This document shows positions 52,694-59,494 of a stretch of 64,000 nt of DNA, piece by piece. The stretch lies in contig JASCPE010000005.1 of assembly GCA_029959865.1 (NCBI GenBank), positions 62,001 through 126,000 of the forward strand. The letters run 5' to 3'. The notes under the pieces were generated by a model that searched no databases, was not told the DNA's origin, and saw only the letters and a program-made list of their open reading frames with translations. Made by a program: the position numbers and the translations under genes. This DNA comes from Microbacteriaceae bacterium PS02070 (GTDB lineage: Bacteria; Actinomycetota; Actinomycetes; Actinomycetales; Microbacteriaceae). Each line of letters opens with the position of its first letter. The stretch's first letter is position 1.

Positions 52694-52878
52694 GTGCGCG
52701 GCTAGACACTCCCGGGGGCCGCGACCGCGCCGCGAACGCGGGAGTGGCACACGTTCGCGGCGATGCCCCACAGGCGGAGCGCGGCTGCGCGCGGCGCGGA
52801 GGTGTGTCGCAGGTTCGCCTGGAATTCTCGCCGGTGGAGCGCGGCTGCACGCGGACGGCGAAGGAGGCAACGTCGTGA
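52690..52878 (+). CDS. Small repeat-containing ORF, doubtful
   Basis: The predicted protein has 62 residues and matches no family I know. Its ATG overlaps the upstream stop (ATGA), and its stop overlaps the next GTG (GTGA), so it fits the operon perfectly. However, two degenerate 20-residue repeats (GVAHVRGDAPQAERGCARRG and GVSQVRLEFSPVERGCTRTA) come from a 60-bp DNA repeat. A short repeat element that happens to be open in this frame is as likely as a real peptide. Confidence 0.3.
   Translation: MSARLDTPGGRDRAANAGVAHVRGDAPQAERGCARRGGVSQVRLEFSPVERGCTRTAKEATS
52728..52762. repeat. 35-bp hairpin within the short repeat region
   Basis: cgccgcgaacg at 52728-52738 pairs exactly with cgttcgcggcg at 52752-52762 around a 13-nt loop. 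It follows the flavoprotein stop by 35 bp and could attenuate read-through into the glycosylase gene, or be part of a mobile repeat. Confidence 0.6.
52744..52863 (+). repeat. Degenerate 60-bp tandem repeat
   Basis: Two 60-bp units begin at 52744 and 52804. The best-conserved part is ggagcgcggctgc, at 52776-52788 and 52836-52848, with gttcgc shared earlier in both units. The period is 20 codons, so the reading frame stays open across both. Confidence 0.65.
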
Positions 52879-53321
52879 GGCTGTGGTCCTTGGATCCCGC
52901 GGTCCTCGATCGGGCCGCTCTGGTTGCATGCTGGCGAGAGGGATTGCTCGCGCAGAAGGTGCTTGCTGGCGGGACGAAGGGCTACACCCGCCATCCTCAG
53001 CTCCAGCGGTTCCGTGAACAGGCCGACCCGCTGGCGGCGATCGGTCACTTCCTGGAGAGCCTGCAGCAGGAGGCGACCGCTCGCGGGTACCGCTTCGACC
53101 TCACGCGTGTTCTTCGCACGGGGGAGCCGTCTCCTGCCATCCCGGTCACCGACGGACAGGTCCGCCTGGAGCGTGATCATCTGCGCGCCAAGGTAACGGT
53201 ACGTGATCCCGACTGGCTGTCGCGGGTTGTTGATGACCCCCGCGCGTCGCCGACGTTCGTGATCGTGCCCGGTCCCGTCGAGGACTGGGAGCGCGCCACG
53301 TCGCCTCTCTCGAACTCGTAG
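52875..53321 (+). CDS. Pyrimidine dimer DNA glycosylase (T4 endonuclease V-like)
   Basis: The predicted protein has 148 residues. The N-terminus RLWSLDPAVLDRAALVACWR, then EGLLAQKVLAGGTKGYTRHP and QLQRFREQADPLAAIGHFL, matches the Pyr_excise family. The family excises UV-induced cyclobutane dimers. GTG 52875 has aaggagg at 52861-52867 and overlaps the preceding small ORF stop. The mature N-terminus after Met removal would be Arg rather than the Thr2 of T4 EndoV, so the catalytic amine may differ. The gene lies between the flavoprotein and tdk. Confidence 0.82.
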   Translation: MRLWSLDPAVLDRAALVACWREGLLAQKVLAGGTKGYTRHPQLQRFREQADPLAAIGHFLESLQQEATARGYRFDLTRVLRTGEPSPAIPVTDGQVRLERDHLRAKVTVRDPDWLSRVVDDPRASPTFVIVPGPVEDWERATSPLSNS

Positions 53322-53324
53322 ACT
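53319..53324 (+). promoter_or_regulatory. -10 box TAGACT for leaderless tdk
   Basis: TAGACT ends exactly 6 nt before GTG 53331 and overlaps the end of the glycosylase gene (its stop codon is the TAG). No ribosome-binding site is present. Confidence 0.5.
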
Positions 53325-53330
53325 CGGCGG

Positions 53331-53981
53331 GTGGCCAAGCTTTACTTCCGATACGGGGCGATGAATTCCGGTAAATCCACCGCCCTTCTGCAGGCCGCCT
53401 ACAACTACGAAGAGCGTGGGCAGCGCGTCCTGCTCGCGAAGCCCGCCGTTGATACCAAGGGCGCAGACGAGATCTCCAGCAGGCTCGGCGTGAACCGCAC
53501 GGTGGATTTCCTCATCGGCGCCACCGACAATCTCCGGACGCTCGTGACGCAGCACCGGGAACGCGTGCGCCAGGATGCGGCGCAGACGCTCCTCCCGGAA
53601 GACCCGGCGGCGGCTGAGGTCGACGTGGCCTGCCTCCTCATCGATGAGGCGCAGTTCCTGACCCCGACCCAGGTGGACGACCTCCTGCGGGTCGTCGTCG
53701 AGGATGGGCTTCCCGCGTTGGCTTATGGCATTCGGACGGATTTCCAGACGCGGGCCTTCCCCGGGTCCGCACGCTTGCTCGAACTCGCGCACAGCCTGGA
53801 GGAGCTCAAGACCATCTGCCGGTGCGGACGCAAGGCGCTCTTCAACGCCCGTCTCGTGGGTGGAGCCTTCGTCTTCGACGGCGACCAGGTTGCCATCGAC
53901 GAGCTGTCCGCCGACCGTGTGACCTACGAGTCGATGTGTGCGGAGTGCTACCTCCGCGCCTCCGGCGGCCGCCTCACCTGA
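53331..53981 (+). CDS. tdk: Thymidine kinase, type II
   Basis: The predicted protein has 216 residues. Walker A is RYGAMNSGKSTALLQAAYN, the DEAQ motif is in CLLIDEAQFLTPTQV, and the thymidine lasso region AYGIRTDFQTRAFPGSARLL follows. The structural zinc site has CRCGRK and MCAECY (four cysteines). It phosphorylates thymidine in salvage. The GTG start is 6 nt after TAGACT. The following 446 bp to the next gene carry palindromic repeats, not genes. Confidence 0.95.
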   Translation: MAKLYFRYGAMNSGKSTALLQAAYNYEERGQRVLLAKPAVDTKGADEISSRLGVNRTVDFLIGATDNLRTLVTQHRERVRQDAAQTLLPEDPAAAEVDVACLLIDEAQFLTPTQVDDLLRVVVEDGLPALAYGIRTDFQTRAFPGSARLLELAHSLEELKTICRCGRKALFNARLVGGAFVFDGDQVAIDELSADRVTYESMCAECYLRASGGRLT

Positions 53982-54086
53982 CCCCCACCCCTCCGCCGCC
54001 TCACCCACCGCCTCACCCCACCGCCGCACTTCCGCCCCTGCCGCCCCGCCTCGCCGCTCCTCCCCGCCGCTCCTCCGTCCCACTGA

Positions 54087-54169
54087 GCACAACTGCGGCG
54101 TCGACGCGTGACACGCCGCCCCGCACCCGCCGGAGCTCGGCGTGTCGGGTCTGCACGCCGCAGTTGTGC
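54087..54169. repeat. 83-bp two-tier palindrome, copy 3
   Basis: The outer arms are at 54087-54100 and 54156-54169 and the perfect inner arms acacgccg/cggcgtgt at 54111-54118 and 54138-54145. The geometry 14-10-8-19-8-10-14 equals copies 1, 2 and 4, although the 19-nt loop sequence differs. The region before it (53982-54086) is C-rich low-complexity sequence with no gene. Confidence 0.85.
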
Positions 54170-54237
54170 TGGGCTCCTCGACCCGCGCTGAGGCCAGTGG
54201 TCGACGGAGGGCGGTCGCGGAGCGCATCGGGAAGTGT

Positions 54238-54320
54238 GCACAACTGCGGCGTCGACGTGAGACACGCCGCCCCGCACCCGCCGGAACGCGGCGTGTTGGT
54301 TCTTTACGCCGCAGTTGTGC
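54238..54320. repeat. 83-bp two-tier palindrome, copy 4
   Basis: The outer arms are at 54238-54251 and 54307-54320, the inner arms at 54262-54269 and 54289-54296. It is 151 bp downstream of copy 3 and has the same orientation, judged from tcgacg in the left spacer. The right spacer (tggttcttta) is the most divergent of the four. Loop sequence is nearly the same as copy 3 (ccccgcacccgccgga). Confidence 0.85.
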
Positions 54321-54372
54321 GTGTCGTGGGGAGCGAAGGGGAGCTGCCGGCGGACGGGGGGCATCCGGGGAC

Positions 54373-54406
54373 GCTCCGCCCGCCGTTTGCCGACGGCGGG
54401 CGGAGC
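54373..54406. promoter_or_regulatory. 34-bp hairpin at the promoter of the lactate operon
   Basis: A perfect 14-bp GC-rich stem (gctccgcccgccgt at 54373-54386, complement at 54393-54406) has a 6-nt loop, ttgccg. The loop is 18 bp upstream of TAGTGT (54411-54416), so it coincides with a plausible -35 box. It may instead terminate read-through from tdk. Confidence 0.5.
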
Positions 54407-54413
54407 GGAGTAG

Positions 54414-54428
54414 TGTGGTCAGACCACA
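54414..54428. promoter_or_regulatory. FadR-type GntR operator overlapping the regulator start codon
   Basis: TGTGGTC-A-GACCACA is a perfect 7-bp dyad. Its core tggtcagacca fits the TGGTnnnACCA operator of FadR-subfamily GntR regulators. It overlaps the A of the regulator's ATG and the -10-like TAGTGT at 54411. This predicts autoregulation of the regulator-lldD operon. Confidence 0.75.
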
Positions 54429-55174
54429 TGCCTGCCGTTGCCGCCACCACGTCCGCCCCCCGCGCCTGGGAGGGCGTTCTTCGGCGTATCGAGGCGGACC
54501 TGCTCAGCGGCACGCTCGTCCCCGGTGACCGTCTGCCCGGCGAGCGTGAGCTCGCGAGCACGCTCGGAGTCGGCCGCTCCAGCGTTCGTGAGGCACTGCG
54601 GGTACTCGAAGCCATGGGACTGGTCCGCACAGCGGTGGGTTCCGGGCCGTCAGCAGGCGCGTTCGTGGTCGCGGCCCCAGGGGCGGGCCTTGCGCAGCTT
54701 CTGCGCCTCCAAGTGGCCTCTCGCGCCTTCCCCGTCGCCGACGTCGTCGCATACCGCTTGCTGCTCGAGGAGTGGGGTGTTTCCGCGGCCGCCGAGCGCA
54801 GCGCAGTCATCGACGACGCGGCACAGCTGCTCATCGCGATGGATGACACGGCCCTGTCCCGGAATGAGTTCCTGGCACTGGATGCGCAGTTCCACATCGC
54901 GCTGGCCCGCGCGAGCGGAAACGCTGTCGTCGAAGCCAGCATGGCGGGACTGCGCTCCGCCGTCGAGGAGTACGTCACCAGCGGCGCGGAGGCCCTCGGG
55001 TCCCATTGGGACGCCATGCGTGACACCCTCCACGCCGAGCACACAGCGATCATGGCCGCCATCTCCGGCGGCAACCCCGAGCTCGCGCGCACGCTCGTGG
55101 GCGCGCACATCATCGACTATCACGCGGCGACCGATACGGCGTCGCGCAACGAGAAAGGAACCCACCGTGGTTGA
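54428..55174 (+). CDS. GntR-family regulator, FadR/LldR subfamily
   Basis: The predicted protein has 248 residues. The N-terminal winged helix has [20 protein letters not shown] and [19 protein letters not shown]. The C-terminal FCD ligand domain carries conserved acidic and His residues ([39 protein letters not shown]). FadR-subfamily LldR proteins sense lactate and repress lactate oxidation genes. It overlaps lldD by 8 nt and has a matching operator at its own start. Lactate as ligand is inferred from context. Confidence 0.88.
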   Translation: MPAVAATTSAPRAWEGVLRRIEADLLSGTLVPGDRLPGERELASTLGVGRSSVREALRVLEAMGLVRTAVGSGPSAGAFVVAAPGAGLAQLLRLQVASRAFPVADVVAYRLLLEEWGVSAAAERSAVIDDAAQLLIAMDDTALSRNEFLALDAQFHIALARASGNAVVEASMAGLRSAVEEYVTSGAEALGSHWDAMRDTLHAEHTAIMAAISGGNPELARTLVGAHIIDYHAATDTASRNEKGTHRG

Positions 55175-56429
55175 GCGTCAGCTTCCGAAACTCGGCGAGA
55201 TCTTCGAACTCATGCAGTTCAAGAAGCCGGAACTGAACTTCAAGAAGGCGCGCCTCGAAAGTGCCCTCACGATCTCAGACCTCCGCAAGGTTGCCAAGCG
55301 TCGCACTCCGAAGGCGGCTTTCGACTACACCGATGGCGCGGCGGAGGGCGAACTGTCGATCGCTCGCGCCCGCGAAGCCTTCGAGGACATCGAGTTCCAC
55401 CCGGACATCCTGCGCCCCGCGGAGAACGTCGACATGTCGGTCGAGATCCTCGGCGGCCCCTCGGCCCTGCCGTTCGGTATCGCGCCGACGGGATTCACGC
55501 GCCTCATGCAGACCGAAGGCGAGATGGCCGGCGCGGGTGCCGCGGGTGCCGCGGGCATCCCGTTCACTCTGTCCACGCTTGGCACGAGTTCCATCGAGGC
55601 GGTCCGTGCCGCCAACCCGCGTGGACGCAACTGGTTCCAGTTGTACGTCATGCGCGACCGCGAGATCTCCTACGGGCTGGTCAAGCGCGCCGCCGAGGCG
55701 GGCTTCGACACGCTCATGTTCACGGTCGACACCCCGGTCGCGGGCGCCCGTCTGCGTGACAAGCGCAACGGCTTCTCGATCCCGCCGCAGCTCACGCTCG
55801 GAACCATCATCAACGCGATTCCGCGTCCGTGGTGGTGGATCGACTTCCTGACGACTCCCACGCTCGAGTTCGCGTCGCTCACCACCACCGGTGGCACCGT
55901 GGGTGAGCTTCTCAACTCCGCGATGGACCCGACCATCAGCTACGACGACCTCGCCGTGATCCGCGAAATGTGGCCCGGCAAGATTGTCATCAAGGGTGTG
56001 CAGAACGTTCCCGACGCGAAGCGCCTGGTCGATCTCGGCGTGGACGGGATCATCCTCTCCAACCACGGCGGGCGCCAGCTCGACCGCGCGCCCGTGCCGT
56101 TCCGGTTGCTGCCCGAGGTCGTTCGTGAGGTCGGCAAGGACGCGACGGTCATTGTCGACACCGGCATCATGAACGGCGCCGACATCGTCGCTTCTCTGGC
56201 GCTCGGTGCCAAGTTCACACTGATCGGCCGTGCGTACCTCTACGGACTGATGGCCGGCGGACGCGCGGGCGTGGACCGCACGATCGAGATCCTGCGCAGC
56301 GAAATCGAACGCACGATGAAGCTCCTCGGCGTCTCCTCGATCGAGGAGCTCGAGCCGCGCCACGTGACACAGCTGCGCAGGCTGGAGCCGATCGTGCAGG
56401 AGGGTTCCCGCGCGTCGGTCGACGCCTGA
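55167..56429 (+). CDS. lldD: FMN-dependent L-lactate dehydrogenase / alpha-hydroxy acid oxidase
   Basis: The predicted protein has 420 residues with the FMN-barrel fold. The catalytic His300 is in [17 protein letters not shown] contacts in [20 protein letters not shown], and [15 protein letters not shown] follows at the C-terminus. The [14 protein letters not shown] segment near residue 50 is also conserved. It oxidises L-lactate to pyruvate, passing electrons to menaquinone. GTG 55167 has aaagga upstream and overlaps the regulator. It converges with the MerR gene 9 bp away. Confidence 0.92.
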   Translation: MVERQLPKLGEIFELMQFKKPELNFKKARLESALTISDLRKVAKRRTPKAAFDYTDGAAEGELSIARAREAFEDIEFHPDILRPAENVDMSVEILGGPSALPFGIAPTGFTRLMQTEGEMAGAGAAGAAGIPFTLSTLGTSSIEAVRAANPRGRNWFQLYVMRDREISYGLVKRAAEAGFDTLMFTVDTPVAGARLRDKRNGFSIPPQLTLGTIINAIPRPWWWIDFLTTPTLEFASLTTTGGTVGELLNSAMDPTISYDDLAVIREMWPGKIVIKGVQNVPDAKRLVDLGVDGIILSNHGGRQLDRAPVPFRLLPEVVREVGKDATVIVDTGIMNGADIVASLALGAKFTLIGRAYLYGLMAGGRAGVDRTIEILRSEIERTMKLLGVSSIEELEPRHVTQLRRLEPIVQEGSRASVDA

Positions 56430-56438
56430 CCTCAGCCG

Positions 56439-57248
56439 TCAGGTGATCGATACGGAGACTTCGACCGCGTAGTCGTCGTCCCCGGTGCCGATCACGCTCT
56501 GGCGCACCTCGATTTCATCGAGCGCGCCAGGGCGATCGGCGATCGCATCGAAGAGCCCGACGATGGCGGGGTGGAGCGCACCGTCTGGCAGCTCCTCCCC
56601 GCCGGTTGGTCGCCAGACTGCGACCAGCTCGCGACGTGCCGGGAGCACGGCACTGATGGAGTCGGGCCCGCCCGCGCCCTGGGGCGCCTCGCGCGTGGTC
56701 GGCCAGCAGCACACCAGTTCGACGGTGTCACGGTCTCCCGCCCGCAGCGCGGTCCAGAACGGCCCTGAGGGGCCTAATCCGGCGGCCTGGATTCGGGCGA
56801 ACAGCGAGCCGAAGATGTCGTTCGCATCCTCCTCGTGCAGGTCCGAATCATCGGCCACCGAGAGCGGGATGATCTGCCCCACGTACGGCTGTGCGGGCAT
56901 CGTCCGCTCCGTGACGGTGACCGGCGCTGCGAGCGCGCGGATGGTGAGCTCCGCCGACGCGATCGCACGCTCTTCTCGCTCGCGTTCTCGCAGGAGATGG
57001 GCGTGATGGTGCGCGAGGGCGTCGGTGGGGCTCCCCGTGGCGACGGCCTCGGCGACCTCCGCGAGCGGCACGCCCGCGTCCCGAAGCGCACGAATGATGA
57101 CGCCGGAGCGTACCTGGCTCTCGTCGTAGCTGCGATATCCCGACTGATCGTCAACCTCGGCCGGCACCAGCACACAGGTCCGGTCGTAGTGCCGCAGCGC
57201 CTTGACGCTCAATCCGGTCAACCCGGAGAACTCACCGATCTTCAACAT
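56439..57248 (-). CDS. MerR-family transcriptional regulator
   Basis: The predicted protein has 269 residues. The N-terminal MerR HTH is clear: LKIGEFSGLTGLSVKALRHY, YDRTCVLVPAEVDDQSGYRS and VIIRALRDAGVPLAEVAEAV. A helical dimerisation arm (about 80-105, LLREREREERAIASAELTIR) leads to a C-terminal domain of about 150 residues, probably a multidrug-type effector domain. The ligand and target are unknown. A palindromic MerR operator was not found next to it. It is immediately upstream of the HAD gene on the opposite side of 33 bp. Confidence 0.88.
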   Translation of the reverse strand: MLKIGEFSGLTGLSVKALRHYDRTCVLVPAEVDDQSGYRSYDESQVRSGVIIRALRDAGVPLAEVAEAVATGSPTDALAHHHAHLLREREREERAIASAELTIRALAAPVTVTERTMPAQPYVGQIIPLSVADDSDLHEEDANDIFGSLFARIQAAGLGPSGPFWTALRAGDRDTVELVCCWPTTREAPQGAGGPDSISAVLPARRELVAVWRPTGGEELPDGALHPAIVGLFDAIADRPGALDEIEVRQSVIGTGDDDYAVEVSVSIT

Positions 57249-57281
57249 GAGTCCAGCATCGCGCCTCCCGTAAGGGGAGGG

Positions 57282-58052
57282 TCAAGCCAGCGAGATCGGA
57301 AGGGTCGGAAGGAGCGTGCGAAGAGCCTCGGCCGTGTCCTCCCAGCCCTCCACCGCGTGGCAGGGCACGCCCATCGCGAGCACGGGGTAGTCGTTGCCAT
57401 GCTCGTCGAGCCGATCCCCGAAGAAGAGCATGTCGTCCAGCGCAATGCCGGTGGCAGCGGCGAGCTTGTTCATGCCGTAGGCCTTGTCGATGCCGCGATG
57501 GGTGATGTCGACGGAGGTGGAACCGCCGGAGCGCACCTCGAGATCGGGGATGCGAGCGGCCACGGCATCTCGGAGGGTGTTCTTCTTCTCGTCGGTCGGG
57601 TCCCAGGCGACCTTCGCGTCGAGGGGCGCGGACTGGCCGAGCGCGGAGAAGGTGATCTGCGAACCTCGGTCCTCGAGGATCTCGCCCCAGGGCTTGTCCT
57701 CCCAGAGGCCGAGGCGGCGCGCTTCCTCCTCGACAGCCGTCAGGGCGCGCTGCTTCTCGTCCTCGGTGAGGCTGAGCGCGTACACCTCGCGAATGCCGGA
57801 CGCGTCGACACGGTAGTACTGCGTGCCGCACGTGGGGAGGAGGTGGAGGTTCGCGAGGACGGTGGGGTGCGCCTCCGGCAGTCGCTCGATGACCTGCGTC
57901 TTGAACTGCTGGAGCTGCCCACCGGAGATGATGGCGACCTCGACGCGCTCCGCGAGTGCGATGAGCAAGCGTCCGATCTCGGGATCGATGGCGCTTTTTG
58001 AGGGGGCAAGAGTGTCATCCAGATCGAACGCGATCAGACGCGGTGACGACAT
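57282..58052 (-). CDS. HAD-IIB hydrolase, eukaryotic-phosphomannomutase-like
   Basis: The predicted protein has 256 residues. Motif I is IAFDLDDTLAPSKS (Asp nucleophile and DxD), motif II is in VAIISGGQLQQF, motif III Lys in HRGIDKAYGMNKLA, and motif IV is LFFGDRLDEHGNDYPV. The C2 cap between motifs II and III fits subclass IIB. Similarity to eukaryotic-type phosphomannomutase is visible in the FGDxxxxxGND segment, but sugar-phosphatase activity is also possible. ATG 58052 is preceded by aaggg. A tandem repeat array separates it from the upstream tRNA-Pro. Confidence 0.82.
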   Translation of the reverse strand: MSSPRLIAFDLDDTLAPSKSAIDPEIGRLLIALAERVEVAIISGGQLQQFKTQVIERLPEAHPTVLANLHLLPTCGTQYYRVDASGIREVYALSLTEDEKQRALTAVEEEARRLGLWEDKPWGEILEDRGSQITFSALGQSAPLDAKVAWDPTDEKKNTLRDAVAARIPDLEVRSGGSTSVDITHRGIDKAYGMNKLAAATGIALDDMLFFGDRLDEHGNDYPVLAMGVPCHAVEGWEDTAEALRTLLPTLPISLA

Positions 58053-58120
58053 GGACCCTTGACCCCCGGAGCAACGATGACGTGCCGCTTCCTCGACGCG
58101 GCACACCGCTCAAGCTTAGC

Positions 58121-58415
58121 CGGGCGACGCCTTCAGCCATACCGGTCGGGGTGCGCCCTACGGCCACTCCACACACCGCGATGCGGTGCGCGGAGCCTCG
58201 GGCCGCAGGGGCCCGGAAGTCATCCTCGCGGGAATGGCTGAAGGCGCCACCCTTGCGGGCGACGCCTTCAGCCATACCGGTCGGGGTGCGCCCTACGGCC
58301 ACTCCACACACCGCGATGCGGTGCGCGGAGCCTCGGGCCGCAGGGGCCCGGAAGTCATCCTCGCGGGAATGGCTGAAGGCGCCACCCTTGCGGGCGACGC
58401 CTTCAGCCATACCGG

Positions 58416-58423
<8 letters not shown>
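58121..58423. repeat. 135-bp tandem repeat anchored on the 3' end of tRNA-Pro
   Basis: Two apparently identical 135-bp units (58121-58255, 58256-58390) are followed by a third, 33-bp partial unit (58391-58423). The last 8 bp of the partial unit are the 3' acceptor strand and discriminator of tRNA-Pro. Each unit thus carries a copy of that tRNA end. Each has 13-bp inverted repeats (cgccttcagccat/atggctgaaggcg) and smaller hairpins gggcc-gcagg-ggccc and caccgc-gat-gcggtg. No gene is credible here; it fills most of the 363-bp gap 58053-58415. Confidence 0.9.
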
Positions 58424-58489
<66 letters not shown>

Positions 58490-58560
58490 TGGCAACCCTC
58501 CGAGTCTACCCGACTGACCACGCCGCCACGAATCCTCGCGGGGAAAGATGCGAACTGCGA

Positions 58561-59493
58561 TCAGGAAACGGCGCGCAGGGTCAGGACCGATGCTTCCGGA
58601 AGGCACGCGAATCGGATCGGGGCATAGATCGAGTGCCCAAGGCCTGCTGAGACGTTGAGTGGGACAGTCCGCCCGCCCGCCGACCACTCCGATAACCCCC
58701 GCGCCTGATCGAGCGGGATGTCGCAGTTCGCGACAATCGCCTTGGGGGAGAAGGGAATCCGTACCTGGCCACCGTGGGTGTGCCCGGCGAAGAGGATGTC
58801 CGCGCCATCGGTGACGAACTGGTCCAGCACCCGGCGGTAGGGCGCATGCGTGACACCAATCGTGAAGTCCGGCGTTCCGGGATCACTCTTCAGCGCATCC
58901 GCGACAGCGTCGAGGTCGTCCCAGTCGCGGTGGGCATCATCGACACCGAACGTTCGGATCGACAGCCCCCGCACGTCAACGTCTGCGACCGCGTTGTTGA
59001 GATCCTGCCAGCCCAGCTCGTCTGTGAAGAAGGAGTCCATCGCCTCGGTGTCGAGTCGGTCTGCTTCTCCCGTGTGCTCGGATGGGCCCATGAAGTAGCG
59101 GAACGGGTTCCGCGCGCTCGGTGCGTGAATGTCGTTCGAGCCGTGCACGAACACGCCGGGGACTCCGCGGAACGGCGCCAGCGCGCGGCGGACGCCATAC
59201 AGGCCGTCGGCGTGCCCCAGGTTGTCGCCCGTATTCACGATGAAGTCGGGCTGCACGGTCTCCGCGAGCTGAGCCACCCAGTCCTGCTTGCGGTGCTGCC
59301 AGGGCGCCATGTGCAGGTCGGACACGTGCAGAACTTTGAGCGTGGGGCTCCCGGCAGGAAGAACCGCAAGATCATGCTGGCGCAGGGTGAACCAGAACCG
59401 CTCAATGGTGGTCGCCCACACGGCAACCCCCACTCCCGCAGCGCCGAGCGCTGCGAGGGTGGGGAGTGCTTTGTTGGTGTGTGTTCCCGTCAC
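58561..59493 (-). CDS. Metallophosphoesterase, membrane-anchored
   Basis: The predicted protein has 310 residues. A hydrophobic N-terminus (LPTLAALGAAGVGVAVWATT) is a probable signal anchor. The calcineurin-like metal motifs are complete: VLHVSDLHM (DxH), VNTGDNLGH (GD), VHGSNDIHA (GNxx type, GSND), THAPYRR and FAGHTHGGQ (GHTH). GTG 59493 begins 1 nt after the PBP stop, so the pair is co-translated. Related proteins act on phospholipid or UDP-sugar substrates at the envelope; the substrate is not known here. Confidence 0.87.
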   Translation of the reverse strand: MTGTHTNKALPTLAALGAAGVGVAVWATTIERFWFTLRQHDLAVLPAGSPTLKVLHVSDLHMAPWQHRKQDWVAQLAETVQPDFIVNTGDNLGHADGLYGVRRALAPFRGVPGVFVHGSNDIHAPSARNPFRYFMGPSEHTGEADRLDTEAMDSFFTDELGWQDLNNAVADVDVRGLSIRTFGVDDAHRDWDDLDAVADALKSDPGTPDFTIGVTHAPYRRVLDQFVTDGADILFAGHTHGGQVRIPFSPKAIVANCDIPLDQARGLSEWSAGGRTVPLNVSAGLGHSIYAPIRFACLPEASVLTLRAVS

Positions 59494-59494
59494 G

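Noticed and set aside
53982..54364. Small genes in the tdk-regulator gap
   Set aside because: The frames at 54013-54364 on both strands are translations of C-rich low-complexity DNA and the 83-bp palindromes. They have no start signals or domains.
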